Source of the DNA: Zymoseptoria tritici IPO323
Lineage: Eukaryota > Ascomycota > Dothideomycetes > Mycosphaerellales > Mycosphaerellaceae
NCBI RefSeq assembly: GCF_000219625.1
Contig: NC_018200.1
Location: 434,001 to 498,000, forward strand
Direction: 5' to 3'
DNA: 64,000 nucleotides
Shown here piece after piece: positions 23,376-35,168 of this stretch (the stretch's first letter is position 1; each line of letters starts with the position of its first letter). The notes under the pieces were generated by a model. The model had not been told where the DNA came from, searched no databases, and saw only the letters and a list, made by a program, of their open reading frames with translations. Both the position numbers and the translations under genes were made by a program.

Positions 23376-25880
23376 CGCCGGTTATTACTATTAGTAGCTC
23401 TAATAAGTACGAAGAGCACGAGACGGAAGAATTTATTAATATACGAAGCTAAAAGCGTAAAGGAAGAAAGAGTAAAAGACTACTTAGCCTAACTTCGCCT
23501 AGTAGTACTCTAAGGCTACTTTAGGAGCCCGTAGAGCAAATCGTTAAGCGTACTACCGTAGTAGTTACCGACTCCTATTATAACTACCTTAGTCGTCTAT
23601 TTACGTCGCCTTTAAACCCCTATATAACTAGCTACTAAATAAGACTCGTCCTATATAATAATATTTTAGTCGGTAGTTAGTTACTAGCCTATATTACTAA
23701 TAAAGTAGTAGGCCTAGCGCCTACGTAACGTCGACTCGAGTTATTAGTAGGTAGTTACCGAATAGCTTAGCTATTTAATGTACTATAATTTCGGTAAGGC
23801 GTTAATATAGAGTAACTCGAGCCTACTTCTAGGGTAACTCTATAATAGGATAGGCGCTAACTATAGCCTATACGCTTAATAGTATAATACGGCTAGCCTA
23901 TCGGATTAAGTTACTAGTATTAACTTTATACTTAGTTAATAGTTACGCTACTAACTTCCGCGCGAACAATATCCTATCTTAGCCGACTCTAAATATATTT
24001 ATACTTTAGTCGGTTATATCTAGAGACACTACGAAGTATATATAAGTCCCGTAGAGCCCGATGTTATAAGGCTTATTTTTAGTAGATTAGTTAGAAGTCG
24101 ACGACGAATTAGAACTTATAAAGGGTAGTATATAATTAACTACCTTTTTTATATAAAAGAAGTATTATACTTAAGGAAGAGGCGAAAAGTAGATACGCTT
24201 TTACTACGAAGAGCGCGGTCGTAGTATACTAGGTAACCGGTTTACTAATTATAGCGGAAAGAGCTAGGCTAGGCTTTATCTATACTAGGTCTATACGCTT
24301 TCGGAACACCGCGCGGTTTCGTCGTAGCTTATTTTAAGATATATAAACGATCTATATCTATTACTCTAATTCTTCTAGTAGTAGGCTTAGCCGTACCGAA
24401 AAGTTCTTAATCGCCGGCGAAAGTCTAGAAGGCTCTCTCTACTACTATTACTACCTATCGTTGTTATACTTATAGGCTTTATCGTTAGCGGCGCCGAAAA
24501 GTCCTCGGATATTATAACGTATTCGTAATATTACTAAAATCGTCTAACTCCTTTAAAGGTTAGTTTGCCGTAGCGCCGCTATTTATAGACTCTAGAAGCC
24601 TATTCGTTAGGAGTACCCTCTACGTCTTTAACCCCCGACTCTCGGTAGGATAGATAGGTAGTAAGGGTACGGAGAGCGAATCGTATATAGAATAGTTATT
24701 TCTCGGCTTAAATGTTTATTATTAAAAAATTCCCTATAGTTTGTTTATAGACTTACCTTCGTATTCCGTATATATACTATTTAAATATTCTATCCGCTAT
24801 ACTCTACTCTTTTCCCTTATCCCTCCTTAATTCTCTTCTAGTCTACCTTTATATTACTCCTACTTAAGAGCCGATCCGAAAGGCTAAAATAGCGCTCTCG
24901 TCTTACTTATATAGTAGGTTATCTATTAATAGTCCTCGTATATCGCGCCCTTATCTAAAATGTACGCGTTCTCCCTCGCTTAACTCGACCTATATACTAA
25001 TAGCTCTTAATCTAGCTAGTACTCTTACTTAATACTACCCGAAAAGCTTAAGTAGCTTAGGTAGAGTAGATGCCGTAAGGTCGATCGTCGGATACGGTAG
25101 TATCGTATCGAGGTCGATTAACGACTTATACGCTAATATAAGCCTAGTAGAATTAGTAGATAGAATTTACTATTAAATAGTAATACTACGAGATAATACG
25201 TAAGCTATATTAAGGGAGATTTAGTCTAGTAATACTCGTTAATAAGCTAATTAAGTTAGAGAGTATACCTTAGTTACCCGTATATCTCTACCGCCTCGAA
25301 GATCCTATACGATAGCTAAGACCGACGCTACGCTAAGTTCGATCGAACTTTTAGGCTTTATATACGCTCGGGGTACCTATATTTATAGCGGCGACGCCGT
25401 AGATTCTAATAGATTAAGGCGCTATTAGTAAGGAGACGCCGTTAACTTATAGCGGAATACTACCTCGATATACTACGCGATAGTAGTATCCTAGGACTTT
25501 AGAGTAGACGGCGGAGCCGTCTATCGCTATAGCTACTATAAGTAGTCTTCGACATCTTATATAAGCTCGTTAAGAATCGAGGAGATATAGAGTATCCGAT
25601 TTACGGAAGAGTCTCTAATATAGTTATAATCGACTTTATCTTAAGCTAGCGCCGCTATATTTCGTTTAAGTAATCTATAGTAAGGCGCTCTCGAGAGTCC
25701 TTTACGTCGAAACTTAAGCCTATATTCGTAAGAAGGAACTCGCGGTACTCTTATTATACTATAACATATAATGCGTAAGCTATTCCCGTCGTCTCTAAGC
25801 CTTTTAGCTAGGGCATTGGGGTGTACGCCAAACCGCGTCGACTAACGTAACTACCGTCGTTGTCGGTTCCGCGATAGTCT
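23376..25880 (+). mobile_element. Older RIP-mutated sequence, right flank, with plus-strand coding-like frame
   Basis: The block shows CpA/TpG loss and ends abruptly near 25880. From about 23394 one plus-strand phase reads like a Lys/Arg/Glu-rich protein segment (EEHETEEFINIRS, KRKGRKSKR), with only TAG/TAA interruptions for about 130 codons. Another protein-like plus-strand segment lies at about 25.45-25.75 kb (around SRRRSRLSL and VVFDIL). I do not recognise the protein. It could be an unclassified transposon into which the Gypsy element inserted, or a duplicated host segment that was hit by RIP. No terminal repeats joining 14950 and 25880 are evident. Confidence 0.5.
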
Positions 25881-27340
25881 TAACATGCCGAGCTATGGCC
25901 GGGCGATAAGCTTAGCCGCGAGATGGACGGCCTACGGCGCAATGTCCAAAAGCGTGTCCAAATCCAACGTGACATCGGCGAGACACGGCTCTGTACAAGC
26001 AGTTAGAATATCTGGCGAAGGAGGACAGCCGGCAATGCATCCTTTCCTCGAGGAGCTTTGGTAGGACATGCTCCAAAATGCGATCAGCATCCACCCGACC
26101 GCATCTCTTCAATCCGAACACAATGCAGCGCAGCTCTACTTCGTCAAGGCCCAGGACCATCGCCATACGAGTGGGTACGGCACTGTCTTCTCCTAACTTG
26201 CTATTGCTTCTCCGCTCTTGGCTCCAATGTGTTGATGTCGTTGGCCAGATCGTGTCGGGCTTGCTCTCGGTGCAAATTTGCTGAAGCCTGAGCGACAGCT
26301 GATCTGGTGGGCGAGTGTGGTGGCCTGGGCAGAATGACTGGCATGTCGGTGATGAGTCTTGGGATGGACGAGGCGAAGTCGTGGGTGGAGTCGAGGCAGG
26401 AGAAGCTGAAATTGAGAGCCCGCCGTGTTGTGGTTCCCTGAGCGATGCCCTACCATGCTTGATATGCACACCGCCTCGACCTAGAGCTCCGTTGCCCGCG
26501 CCGAGTCTTACTTCTCGTCCTTGTCATCTTCTCTTCTTCACGATTGCCAGCACCAATCAGTACTTGGCCATGCTTGAGGCATCGGCAAGTCTACCCAAGG
26601 CTCTGCCGTCTTTGAAAAAGTGCACAGCAACGACGATAAGAGTGGCTCGTTGAACCGAGCCAGCCTCATTCTGCCTTTGTGTTCTTTGCTATCTCTTTTG
26701 TCGACATAATCAGGCATCTGTCCGTTCCCAAGCGGGAGCTGTCGAAGCGGAGGGTCGATAGTGGAGGGCATATTGTGCAAATTGACGTGTGGCGTGTGGT
26801 CAGAGACGCGGGAAGGGCGGAGGTTGGCGTTATCTCGGATTCTGGTCGACGACCCGGAAATGCGTCGCATGAAGCTCGATGAAGTTGAAAGATGGAAACC
26901 TGGAGCAGGAAGAACAGACGCTTCCAGGTTGATAGGCTGAGCACGTTGGGAGTGATCGTGAAATGAGAAGCCGAAGATCGGTAGGTGTCGCAACTGGCGG
27001 TCATTGGGTCATCGTGGCGAGGAATGAAGAGGTCGTCCGGTACTTGAGGGTCCAGTGGGCGCGTTATTTCGACTTTTCGGAGATGCGGAGGCGTCGGAGG
27101 TGAAGCAGTCAGAGAGGAAAGAGTGAATTTTGTGCGTGAGGGTGCCCGTTGGGTCTCTGGCAAGGAATATTACCGCTTTGGAGGTTGTGAATGGCAAGAC
27201 TCAAGACCGGAGACTTCGAGGCGACTTCGAATGATCGATTTCCTTGTCCATGTCCACATCTTCCTCTTGCCCAAATGTTCTCAGCACCTCGCCATTTACC
27301 TCGGATTCCTCAGGTGTGACATGGCTCTCGTCTTCGTTGT
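25881..27340 (-). pseudogene. Possible minus-strand gene relic, unknown product
   Basis: Protein-like minus-strand segments occur in successive phases. An acidic stretch (about 27.34-27.17 kb) containing QEEDVDMDKEID is followed by Thr/Ser/Pro-rich frames (26666-27163 and 26538-26993). A 185-codon frame (25912-26469) follows, with LDEVELRCIVFGLKRCG and ILEHVLPKLLEE. Stops and phase changes separate them, so this is either a multi-exon gene or a decayed one. The closing segment borders the RIP block directly. No family is recognised with confidence. Confidence 0.25.
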
Positions 27341-28048
27341 TGTCCTCGTGTCTTTACGAAATTCGTGGATCATCCAGCCACTCAGTTGCCTCTCTGAGGA
27401 CTCAGCAGAGGGTTGGAGGTCGGGCCCATATTGCATGTCATGTCGTCGGGCTTGCGCGGCGGCTTCTCATGATTGTGGCTCGCGTACATTATGCTATAAG
27501 TGCCGACACCAGGAGCTGCTCGATGGCAGGTGTTCATTGCCTTTCCTCTGCTTTCAGAACTCAGTCATAGCTGCGGGACTGTTGCTTTGTATGTACATCT
27601 TTTCTCTAGCCATCAGCACCAGCAACCTCAAGATTCGATCGAAGGCTCTGATGGCAGGCATTCTCTTCGTTGAGCAGCTACTGGCACGTTCGAGAAAGGC
27701 GTGAGGTGCGCGGCAATGTCAGACTCGGCAGCTGCTGTCGGAGCATCGAGTGCGAGAAAAGGGAGCGCGACAGCACGTGGCGATAAGAGACGGTCGAGAG
27801 ACATCGTGTAAGAGGTCACCAAGCTGGACTCTAGCGGGAGAGCTTTTGTTGTGGCAAGGTTCGCTGTGGGATGAGTTGGATCGCCTCGATTTGCTCCGAA
27901 CCTCCGCCGGCTGGCTCTTCAGGGATCAATCTGTAAACTCCGTCTGGCATGCAGGCTGTCGATAGCTGCTCTCAAAATTCGACTCCAGTTGTCAGGTCCG
28001 CAGTCCACATGGATCCATTTCACGCCGCATGCGGCATTTGGACGGACT
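27341..28048. other. No supported gene
   Basis: Only short frames, including a 193-codon plus-strand frame (27123-27704) that overlaps the minus-strand relic and lacks domain motifs. I see no repeats or RNA genes. Confidence 0.35.
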
Positions 28049-28147
28049 TCGAGCTGTGAGCAGGCCTCAGGCCGACATATCGTCAACTTCTTGACGATCT
28101 CCCTGCCTCAGGCCATTACATCGTCAACTTTGTGACGATCTCCCCGC
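28049..28147 (+). repeat. Dispersed hairpin repeat, locus 2 (two 41-bp units)
   Basis: Two units start at 28065 and 28106, each CCTCAGGCC..ACATCGTCAACTT..TGACGATCTCCC-like. ATCGTCAA and TTGACGAT form complementary arms around a short loop in the first unit. The preceding bases (GAGCTGTGAGCA) and the first unit match locus 3 at about 42.13 kb almost base for base, so homology extends beyond the array itself. Confidence 0.85.
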
Positions 28148-28598
28148 CTTGTGGAAGCGTGCGTGCAAGCGCGGTCGCTGGTGCATGTAGTTTGAAGTGC
28201 GTGTAAAGGGCTTCAAACGAGCGATTCGCTGGATGCGTACGTGCTCGAGGAGTGCGTCCGGCAGAAAAGTTTGGAGCTTGCGAACGAGAAGGGAGCGTGC
28301 GAGCGTGCGTAGTGGTATGGAGTGTATCGAGCGCATAGCTGAGAGGGCGTAGAGCCTGCTACGAGTGGCGAGCTGGACGCTGGGTGCGTGCGAAATCTGG
28401 AGTACGGCGGCGGTGGCTCGGAGGGTGGTAGGTCTAGCTTGGAGAGCGGTGCCAGCGCAAGGTTGTCAGGATCGTATTGTGCGTGAGGATCGCGTCCGTT
28501 GGACAGATACGTGGTGCGGAGGAGAGAAGGAGGGCAGATGAATAAGACCACCGTTATTCTTCATTCCGTGGTGGCTCCGTATACCTTAGATATGACGA
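28148..28598. other. No supported gene
   Basis: GC-rich spacer with many GTGCG and GTGCGT words and short frames only. I see nothing of note. Confidence 0.4.
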
Positions 28599-29222
28599 TT
28601 GAAACCTGGAGGAGTGACGTGGAAGAAGGTTTTTCCATCAATCCTTCTTCATTGCACCTCCCACCTTCATTCATCTTCTGATCAAACACACCACTTCCAC
28701 GACGAGCCCTACGATGACATCCCACCAACGCCAGCGCCCGGTCGCGAACTGAAGAGTCTCAAGAAAACGAGCCCACCCCTCGCAACATCCGACACAGTAC
28801 AGCGCCATCTCAGTCGGTACCGCGCACCTTTGAGGGAAGAGGACGAGCAGCCTGTACGCAATAGATCAACATCGAGACTCTCGCGTGCAGAAGCAACACC
28901 CACAAGAGCACCGCAATATTTGGAGTCCGAGCGTCGACGAACCACCACGACCACTACCGCACGAGACATTGAGAGACGCCATACCGGTCGCTCTCGTCAC
29001 CACGAACTCGAGCGTCTTGCCACAAGTGCACAAGATCCGGGCAGCGAAGGCAAGAGCGGAGCGAGCAAGCAGAGGTATCGAGGACAACACGACTCAGCGA
29101 TAGTGAATAGCTTGATGAAGGCACGACGGAGGAGGAACAAAGCCGAGAAACACGGCGGAGACGAACATGATGGCGAGACCAAAGACGAGGCATGCCGCGA
29201 CTCGCATCGACGTGTCGTATAG
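28599..29222 (+). CDS. Arg-rich hypothetical frame (207 codons)
   Basis: This open frame is rich in Arg, Glu, Thr and Ser, with RRRTTTTTTARDIERRH in the middle and a basic KARRRRNKAEKHGG segment near the C-terminus. Composition is consistent with a disordered, possibly nuclear protein, or with an exon of one. No domain is recognisable and antisense frames of similar length exist, so coding status is doubtful. It lacks RIP-type stops. Confidence 0.3.
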   Translation: MKPGGVTWKKVFPSILLHCTSHLHSSSDQTHHFHDEPYDDIPPTPAPGRELKSLKKTSPPLATSDTVQRHLSRYRAPLREEDEQPVRNRSTSRLSRAEATPTRAPQYLESERRRTTTTTTARDIERRHTGRSRHHELERLATSAQDPGSEGKSGASKQRYRGQHDSAIVNSLMKARRRRNKAEKHGGDEHDGETKDEACRDSHRRVV

Positions 29223-31632
29223 GAACACAGCCGCATATACGCGCAACTTCTCCAAGCTTGACGGACCTCCTCAGCGTGTGACTTGAAGCGATGTTGTCCA
29301 ACTTGACTCGAATGATGGAATGCCGGGGTCCTGAAACCGTCTGAACCTCGTGCTGGGCTCGCGGCAGAAAGTTGTTCCTTGGGGTATCTCTCGAACTTGG
29401 TTCCATTTGCTTCAATGCAATCCCGGTGGCATCAAGAACACGACCATCACCATCGTCAATCACTACCTCAGATTGAGCAGTGAACACCCTCAACTGCGTC
29501 AACCATGGTGCTCAAGATGACCGCGAACAATTCAATCACACCTCGGACCTTTCAACGTTCTACATCATCCGCAACGACAACTTGAGACAGACCCATGCCG
29601 TTCTTCGGCGCCGGAGTGGTCGAGCTACCACCAGAAGGCTCCAAACGAGCGAAAAATAGCGATGCTTCCCTGCCAAGCTCGCAGACTCAGCAGACTCGTC
29701 CGGGAAGCCTACTTAAAGAAGTGCTCGCCCGATTGGTCGGACTGCAATGCCCAGAGGATGCGCAGCATCTCTGCTGAATGCGCCAGATACGAACGTTCGT
29801 CGCTCCGAAGGGGAAGAATCGGTGTCCGCGCGATTGGAGAGCGCCGCTTCATGCCGAAGACTTTTCTACCGGTTGCGTATTGCACGACCACCCACTGCAA
29901 CCTGAACTCACATGCCATTGGACCCGGCCGACGTCCACCATGCAGTCTGGTCATTGCACGAATCACCACCTGTCGCTGGTGCATTCCACGGCGGAAACGG
30001 CTGGGACCACCAAGACCACACCATATGTATACTCAGTCTGAGGAAGTACTCCCTCCCCTTTTCCGGCTCAGCCTGTGGCTACGCCCCCTCTTGTACTTCC
30101 TGGAGCTCCGCAAGCTGGCCCGCGCTGAATAGTCTGGCTGTGAGATGTCCATGGGCATCTCGGCGAGGCTGCCCGAGTCACGTCCAGTCCATGATCAATC
30201 AAGCTTGCCAAGTCCTGTGGAGTCCAACCGCGAGAAACAAGCACAAAAATCATGCCGGAACACCAGTACCGAGTACCTTGGGCTGGCATTGGCAGCGCAT
30301 GATCTTTGCGCTGACGGTCGTAATGTTCTCGGGGACCTCCGAAGGCGCGCATAAATCGTGCGGCTGGTGGCGCTCGACCACTTCCATTTACATTCTCATC
30401 GCACGTGAGAATCGTTATCTTACGACAGATCTGCTCTCTGGAAAGCGATCTTTCAGGACGGACATCATGATGGGCGAGACCTGGAGATACGTCCCTCCTT
30501 CTTTGATCCTGCTGCAGGCCGTTCGCTTTCTCCTGACCAGTCTTTGACGCTCTCAAACCTCCTCGCGTCAATGAGCCTCATCGGTAGCCCAGCGAGACCT
30601 ACATGCTCCTGGTTCTCTATCCCAGCAGCGCTGCCCGTGCCCGTAAACTTTACATCCGCATGGTCGTCATGCCCAGTCTCAGTCATTGCTTCATGAAGAT
30701 TCTCATCCTCCACCAGCAAACAGTTCTACGCCACCCAGTACTGCCAGTCCAAGGTTCATCATCAGCAAGATTGAAAGTGCGCCATTTCAGGTGTTATTAG
30801 TGGTCGTCCGCAGACTCACAGCATCACTACCACGCGGGCGACATACTGCAAATGCAAGCAGCGAGATTTGGTCCAATCCGCACCTCATCATCATCATCAT
30901 CATCAGCCTGTCGCCCCTTGACCTGCCGCATCCAATGTCTTATCACTTTGGGCGAGCGGCAGCGGCCTCGTGAATGCGGCGGGATTTAATGCCTGAAATT
31001 GCGGCCTGATTTCTCGGAATCAGCTCCGGCGGAAGAACGTTTTGCCTGCAGATCTCTCGAACCAAAACACTGTTACTGCGACAAACCACTTCACTTCAAG
31101 ACGGGTGGCAAGCAACACGTCCAACATACGGCGGAAAAGAACCTTTTCCCTCGGAACCGTCTGATCAATGCGCATCCAGTACAGCGCGTGCAAGCTTCCC
31201 GACACGATGCCCACAACCAGGAGCGCCGCCTCTCAGGCAATCACGACCTGAACCGCGCCATTGCGGACATTCAAAGCCGAGATGAAGAGCTCATTTCAAG
31301 CATTCACGAGGGTAGAGGGTACGTCTTTTTGATCAGATCATCCTTGACCGTAGCAGCACGAACTAACAGATTGCAAACACAGTCATCTGGCTTTGGCCTC
31401 TGCCTTGGCGTCGTCTTCTTCGCCATCCTCCGAGGCACGATTTCCTACTTCACCGGTCAATCGTTCCGAGGCAGGCAGTATGGACCTTTCAGGGCCACCG
31501 GCAAAGTCGTCAACGGTGAAAGAGGAGGTGAGGAACCTTGGAGCTTGTACGGGTGATTCTGGACATGTCGCAGTGTGTCCGATGCCGGACGTTGGGTACC
31601 TCAACTGGTGATGAGATGAACAAGACGAGGAA
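29223..31632. other. No supported gene over about 2.4 kb
   Basis: Overlapping frames up to 211 codons (plus 29912-30547, plus 30999-31556) show no domain motifs. A (TCA)7 microsatellite lies at 30885-30905. Part of the upstream portion of the ATG2-like relic may extend into 31.39-31.63 kb, where plus-strand frames are Ser/Pro- and acid-rich, but the phase is broken. Confidence 0.4.
30885..30905 (+). repeat. (TCA)n microsatellite
   Basis: Seven TCA units, a simple sequence repeat outside any supported gene. Confidence 0.85.
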
Positions 31633-32121
31633 ATGGATACTGCGCAGCTGGGTTGGAGGCGCTGTGGAGGCTGGAGGTTGGACGGGACGGGTTCGTTGCG
31701 AGCTGAAGTGTCGGGTGCAGTGGCACAGTCATTCTTGATGAAACAGCCGTCGGACGAGCGTAGAGAGCTTGAAGCTACTCTGACAGGCAACGACAAGGGA
31801 GTTGAAGAGTCGATCGTGAGTGAGAGTAGTAATGGAGGTGATACCGGCACGGAAATGGGGATTGGAGTTCCAGGATTTCTGGTAGGCTTTCTCCGCGGAC
31901 TGGCCGACCGATTTCGGCTCGAAGTGAAGAGCTTACATATCAGAGTCGAAACAGTCGTGCCAGGCGAGTTGAACGAAAGGATGCCCGTCACTTTGAGGCT
32001 CAAAGTAGGTGGAGTGAAGGTGAAGTGTCGGGTGCAGGGAAATGTCTACGGACTTTTGGGAATGCAAGGCATCGAGAGACAGGAGATATCCAGGAGATAT
32101 CCGCGGTGCAAAGGAAATTGA
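31633..32121 (+). pseudogene. ATG2-like (autophagy lipid-transfer protein) fragment
   Basis: One plus-strand phase encodes VAQSFLMKQPSDERRELEA (near 31725-31780). It then gives an acidic/Gly stretch, then PGFLVGFLRGLADRF (from 31870), LEVKSLHIRVE and PVTLRLKVGGV. The order and spacing match, from memory, a segment of the N-terminal half of fungal Atg2. There a motif of the type SFLQxEPxEERxELEA precedes LPGFLxxFLxGxxDRLxxxV and a xxVTLRL strand. Atg2 has about 2000 residues and acts at the ER-phagophore contact as a lipid-transfer protein. Here only about 110 residues are recognisable. No N-terminal chorein part or C-terminal part is found next to it. The start of the frame follows a stop and phase break. 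It is a decayed partial copy and not a working autophagy gene. Confidence 0.55.
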
Positions 32122-34580
32122 AAGGGCACATCAACGCTACACTGTCCATCGAATGGCAACTGGATCATCAGGAAACAATCATGCACACCTCATTCATGGC
32201 CACGGTCTGCGCCGAGAGAAATTTGGGGATTGTCATTTGCTGCCATTTCTTTGCAAATCATGCAAAGTCCCGAAGCATGCTACGGCCAGCACGTCCAACA
32301 TTCCGACCGAGGTGGCGACAAAAAGCGCTGGGTAAATGTGCTTGCCCTACTTGCCATGGTCGTTCCGGGCCATCGTTGTCGACCACGCAGGAGCAGTCGC
32401 TGGGCTCGAGAGTGGTTTATGTGGTGAAGATGGAATTGTACGGCTCCAACCATCGAGGTGGCGACGTACCATCATCCTCCAACTCTCCGACCATGGTACT
32501 CAATTCCGCCAACTTCGACCGCAGATCCACCTTCACCCGCCTGATCGCCGCCTGTGGGGCTCGGAAAGACCCAGAACTCGACAAGAAAATCGACCTGGCC
32601 AAGAAATCTCGACGAGGAAAAGCGTGCGAATCGAACGCGCCAAGATCAAGGTCATGGATGGTCAAGCATGTCAACGAGACCCAATCCGATTTCAGCTTAA
32701 TGTGGACTCTCCAACCGACAAAGAAGACCAAGAAGAGAAAAGTCCATAGCACCTGAGCCGACCATGACCATCAACACGAAGGAAGCCATGAAACGAAACC
32801 CTAATGTCAGTCGGTTTTGGGCGACGCCTTGAGCGGCGAAGGACTTCATGTGTATGCAACTCGTCTCGAGCGGTCCACAAGAACTTCAGGGAGCTTGTTC
32901 GATTTGAACGTCAATGGATTGGACTGTAGCTGGAAAGCTTTGGATGGATTGCATTTTTGTGAAATTCCGTTCTTGGATGGACTGGATCGTGTCGTCTTTC
33001 CATCCAGTCCAAAAAGACATTACGGGTGTATCGTTTGCTGAGGCGGTATATTCTAGGCTGAAGTTGTTCAGGTCCAGATATCCTAATCAAAAGAAATTCC
33101 AAATCGCTGAATCCTATGTTTCCGAAGTGAATTCAAAATAGCCAACTTTTTGTTAGATAGTCGATCTGTCCTCTTTCCAAGTCAACTCCAATTTAACAAG
33201 CTCACTGTAAGAAGTCTCTGTTGCCGGCCCATCTCTTGAACCTGGTGTACTGGATCAGGTATTCGAAACCCTGCCAGACGAGGGTCATCGTTCGCCGCGA
33301 TTTCTCGCCAGGCTCTGGTCTGCGGTTGTATCAGTTAGGTTTCTTGCTTTCAACCACGTCCAAAGGCGCGAGGACTTACTCAAGAGTGCATCGACGAAAC
33401 ATACGAGGTCGTTCTCCCGTGAACGATCGACTTCTTGAGAAGTGTGCTGCATGAAACCTTCGAATCGCTCGACCCGTGAAGTCTGAATCTTCTGGGACGA
33501 TTCCGCGCCATGAAAAAGTGGGCGTCTTCACGGTCACTTGGGTCGTCCGGCACTCGGAATCAGCGTTTCCTATGAAACATTCCAATGATTTAGCTCCGAT
33601 AGCTCGCCATTTGGGGGGTGAAGGCGGGCGCTGGAACTGCCCATCTCAGGTGAATTGAAGTCATCGTCGTCGTCCATGACGTCTGGCGGTTTGTGCTGAG
33701 AGTAAAAAAGTCCGGTGTCTAGATAAGAGCTCGCCTGAGAGTGCAGCATCATGGACAAACTACGCCACGAAAGCCAACTCGCTCGAGTGCATCCGATGCA
33801 ACATGCCAGAATACCCCACTTCCACAAGGCCGCCCATCGCCGGCAAAGAGCTCGCGGTCCAGACTGTACAACAGCACTTCATCTCAGTACAGATCTCGTT
33901 TCAAAGCGGAGCCACTCTTCGCTGCCGGGGAGAGCTGTCCAAGGCGATGACGTTGCGGCGGCCTTCCCTTCTTTTGAGTTGACCAAAGCAGCTTGGCGGC
34001 GGGCAGGATGGTCAATCCGAGGAGAAGGAAGGACTCTTATGTGCGAAGGAAGAGGAGGAAAAAGGACTTTTCTGGACGGAGAGAAGCGGGCTTTTCTGGA
34101 CGGAGAGAAGCGGGCCGACAAGTATCAGCGGCAAAACAATGACAAAGGGTAACTGGTCGGATGCTGACGAGGACGAATGGGAAGCTGAGAGGCATTGTAG
34201 GCGTAGCCAAGCCGCGATCATGGCATTTCAGCTCCATCTGTAGCGTAACTCGTGAAATCGAAAGCACTGGCACCCGGCCATCATCCTCACGCAGCTCTCC
34301 TCTCTCCCGCCGCCCACTTTTCAAATCGCGTCCTGCTGCCAAAGACAAGGTATTGTTTTCGATATGGTCCAAGTCTGGCTGTGGGTGGATCAACCGCGAA
34401 CGAAGTGAGTGTACCTGGTACATATACACCAGAGCTGGGCGGTCGACCAACACGGTGATGTGGTGGGGACAGACATTGCGCCCGTGCTGCGCTTCACCGT
34501 GTCCTGTGTTCTCGTGCCGCAACGGACCAGTGCGACAGATGCGAATTGTACGAAGCGGATGGTGACTTCTTTCGTCGAAG
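32122..34580. other. No supported gene; short repeats
   Basis: Frames up to 243 codons (plus 32025-32756) and 192 codons (minus 34037-34615) overlap without domain motifs. A Lys-rich plus-strand segment near 32.52-32.75 kb (ELDKKIDLAKKSRRG) is mildly protein-like. A 10-bp perfect inverted repeat TGGACTGGAT/ATCCAGTCCA lies at 32978-32987 and 33002-33011. A 24-bp tandem duplication lies at 34067-34114. Confidence 0.4.
34067..34114 (+). repeat. 24-bp tandem duplication
   Basis: Two adjacent identical 24-bp units (34067-34090 and 34091-34114) containing TCTGGACGGAGAGAAGCGGG. This is a local duplication in a region without a supported gene. Confidence 0.85.
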
Positions 34581-35168
34581 ATGCGGCAACGCAGCCGAAA
34601 TCTTCTTGAACCCAAGCTGAGCTGCCATCAACCCACCTTCAACAACGAGCGTCCTCGGCGTGTCCTCCTCGGCGTTGTCCTCTTCGTCGTAGCTTGTGGT
34701 CTCGCAATGTCACGGCAGGACTACCGCAGCAGCACCACGGCCACCGTTCCTCTTCCTCCGGCGGTGTGTCGTCTCCCTGCGGTAGCGCCCTTTCCGGCCT
34801 TGGACCTCGCTCGCGCCATCTCCGACCAATTGCCGATAGAGGACTTGCACCGACTCTATGATTCCGGGCCCGTTGTGGGATGTGTTGGAGAGAGCGACGG
34901 GCAGGCGGAGAATTATGTGGTGGAATTTAATCGGGTCGTGGAGGAGGTAGTTATGGAGGAGGAGGAGTCCTTGTCGCGGGCGGGTCGCACGATAGTCGCT
35001 GGTACAGGAGGGAACGTTGGCGGAGATGCGGCTGCGGCGGCGACAGCGAGGACGATGGAGGATTTCGAGATGAAGATGCAAATGATGAAAAACTGCCCAG
35101 AGGTAGGTGATGATGGAAGAATGATTTTCCGTACCTACGCTTTGACTTCAAGTCCGGCGAAAGTATGA
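34581..35168 (+). CDS. Hypothetical 195-codon frame
   Basis: After an N-terminal segment with a hydrophobic run (LLGVVLFVVACGLAM), the frame reads like a soluble acidic protein (ALDLARAISDQLPIEDLHRL, VVEEVVMEEEESLSRAG, MEDFEMKMQMMK). The hydrophobic run could be a signal anchor, but a start at a downstream Met is as likely. No family is recognised. It stands alone, with no RIP-type stop inside and no supported gene next to it. Confidence 0.35.
   Translation: MRQRSRNLLEPKLSCHQPTFNNERPRRVLLGVVLFVVACGLAMSRQDYRSSTTATVPLPPAVCRLPAVAPFPALDLARAISDQLPIEDLHRLYDSGPVVGCVGESDGQAENYVVEFNRVVEEVVMEEEESLSRAGRTIVAGTGGNVGGDAAAAATARTMEDFEMKMQMMKNCPEVGDDGRMIFRTYALTSSPAKV

Noticed and set aside
14945..25880. AT-rich block as a centromere or mitochondrial insertion
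   Set aside because: LTRs, target duplication and transposon protein remnants explain 8 kb of it. Retained CpG with loss of CpA is RIP and not simple AT bias.
23376..25880. Tyrosine-recombinase (DUF3435, Starship captain) gene in the outer RIP block
   Set aside because: A basic segment (LLVRRRR followed by LIAEYYLDIL) is loosely reminiscent, but no catalytic R...H-x2-R...Y pattern could be traced, so I do not claim it.
29912..30547. 211-codon plus-strand frame as a gene
   Set aside because: Trp/Ser/Cys-heavy composition without motifs, with an antisense frame of 167 codons overlapping it. No support.
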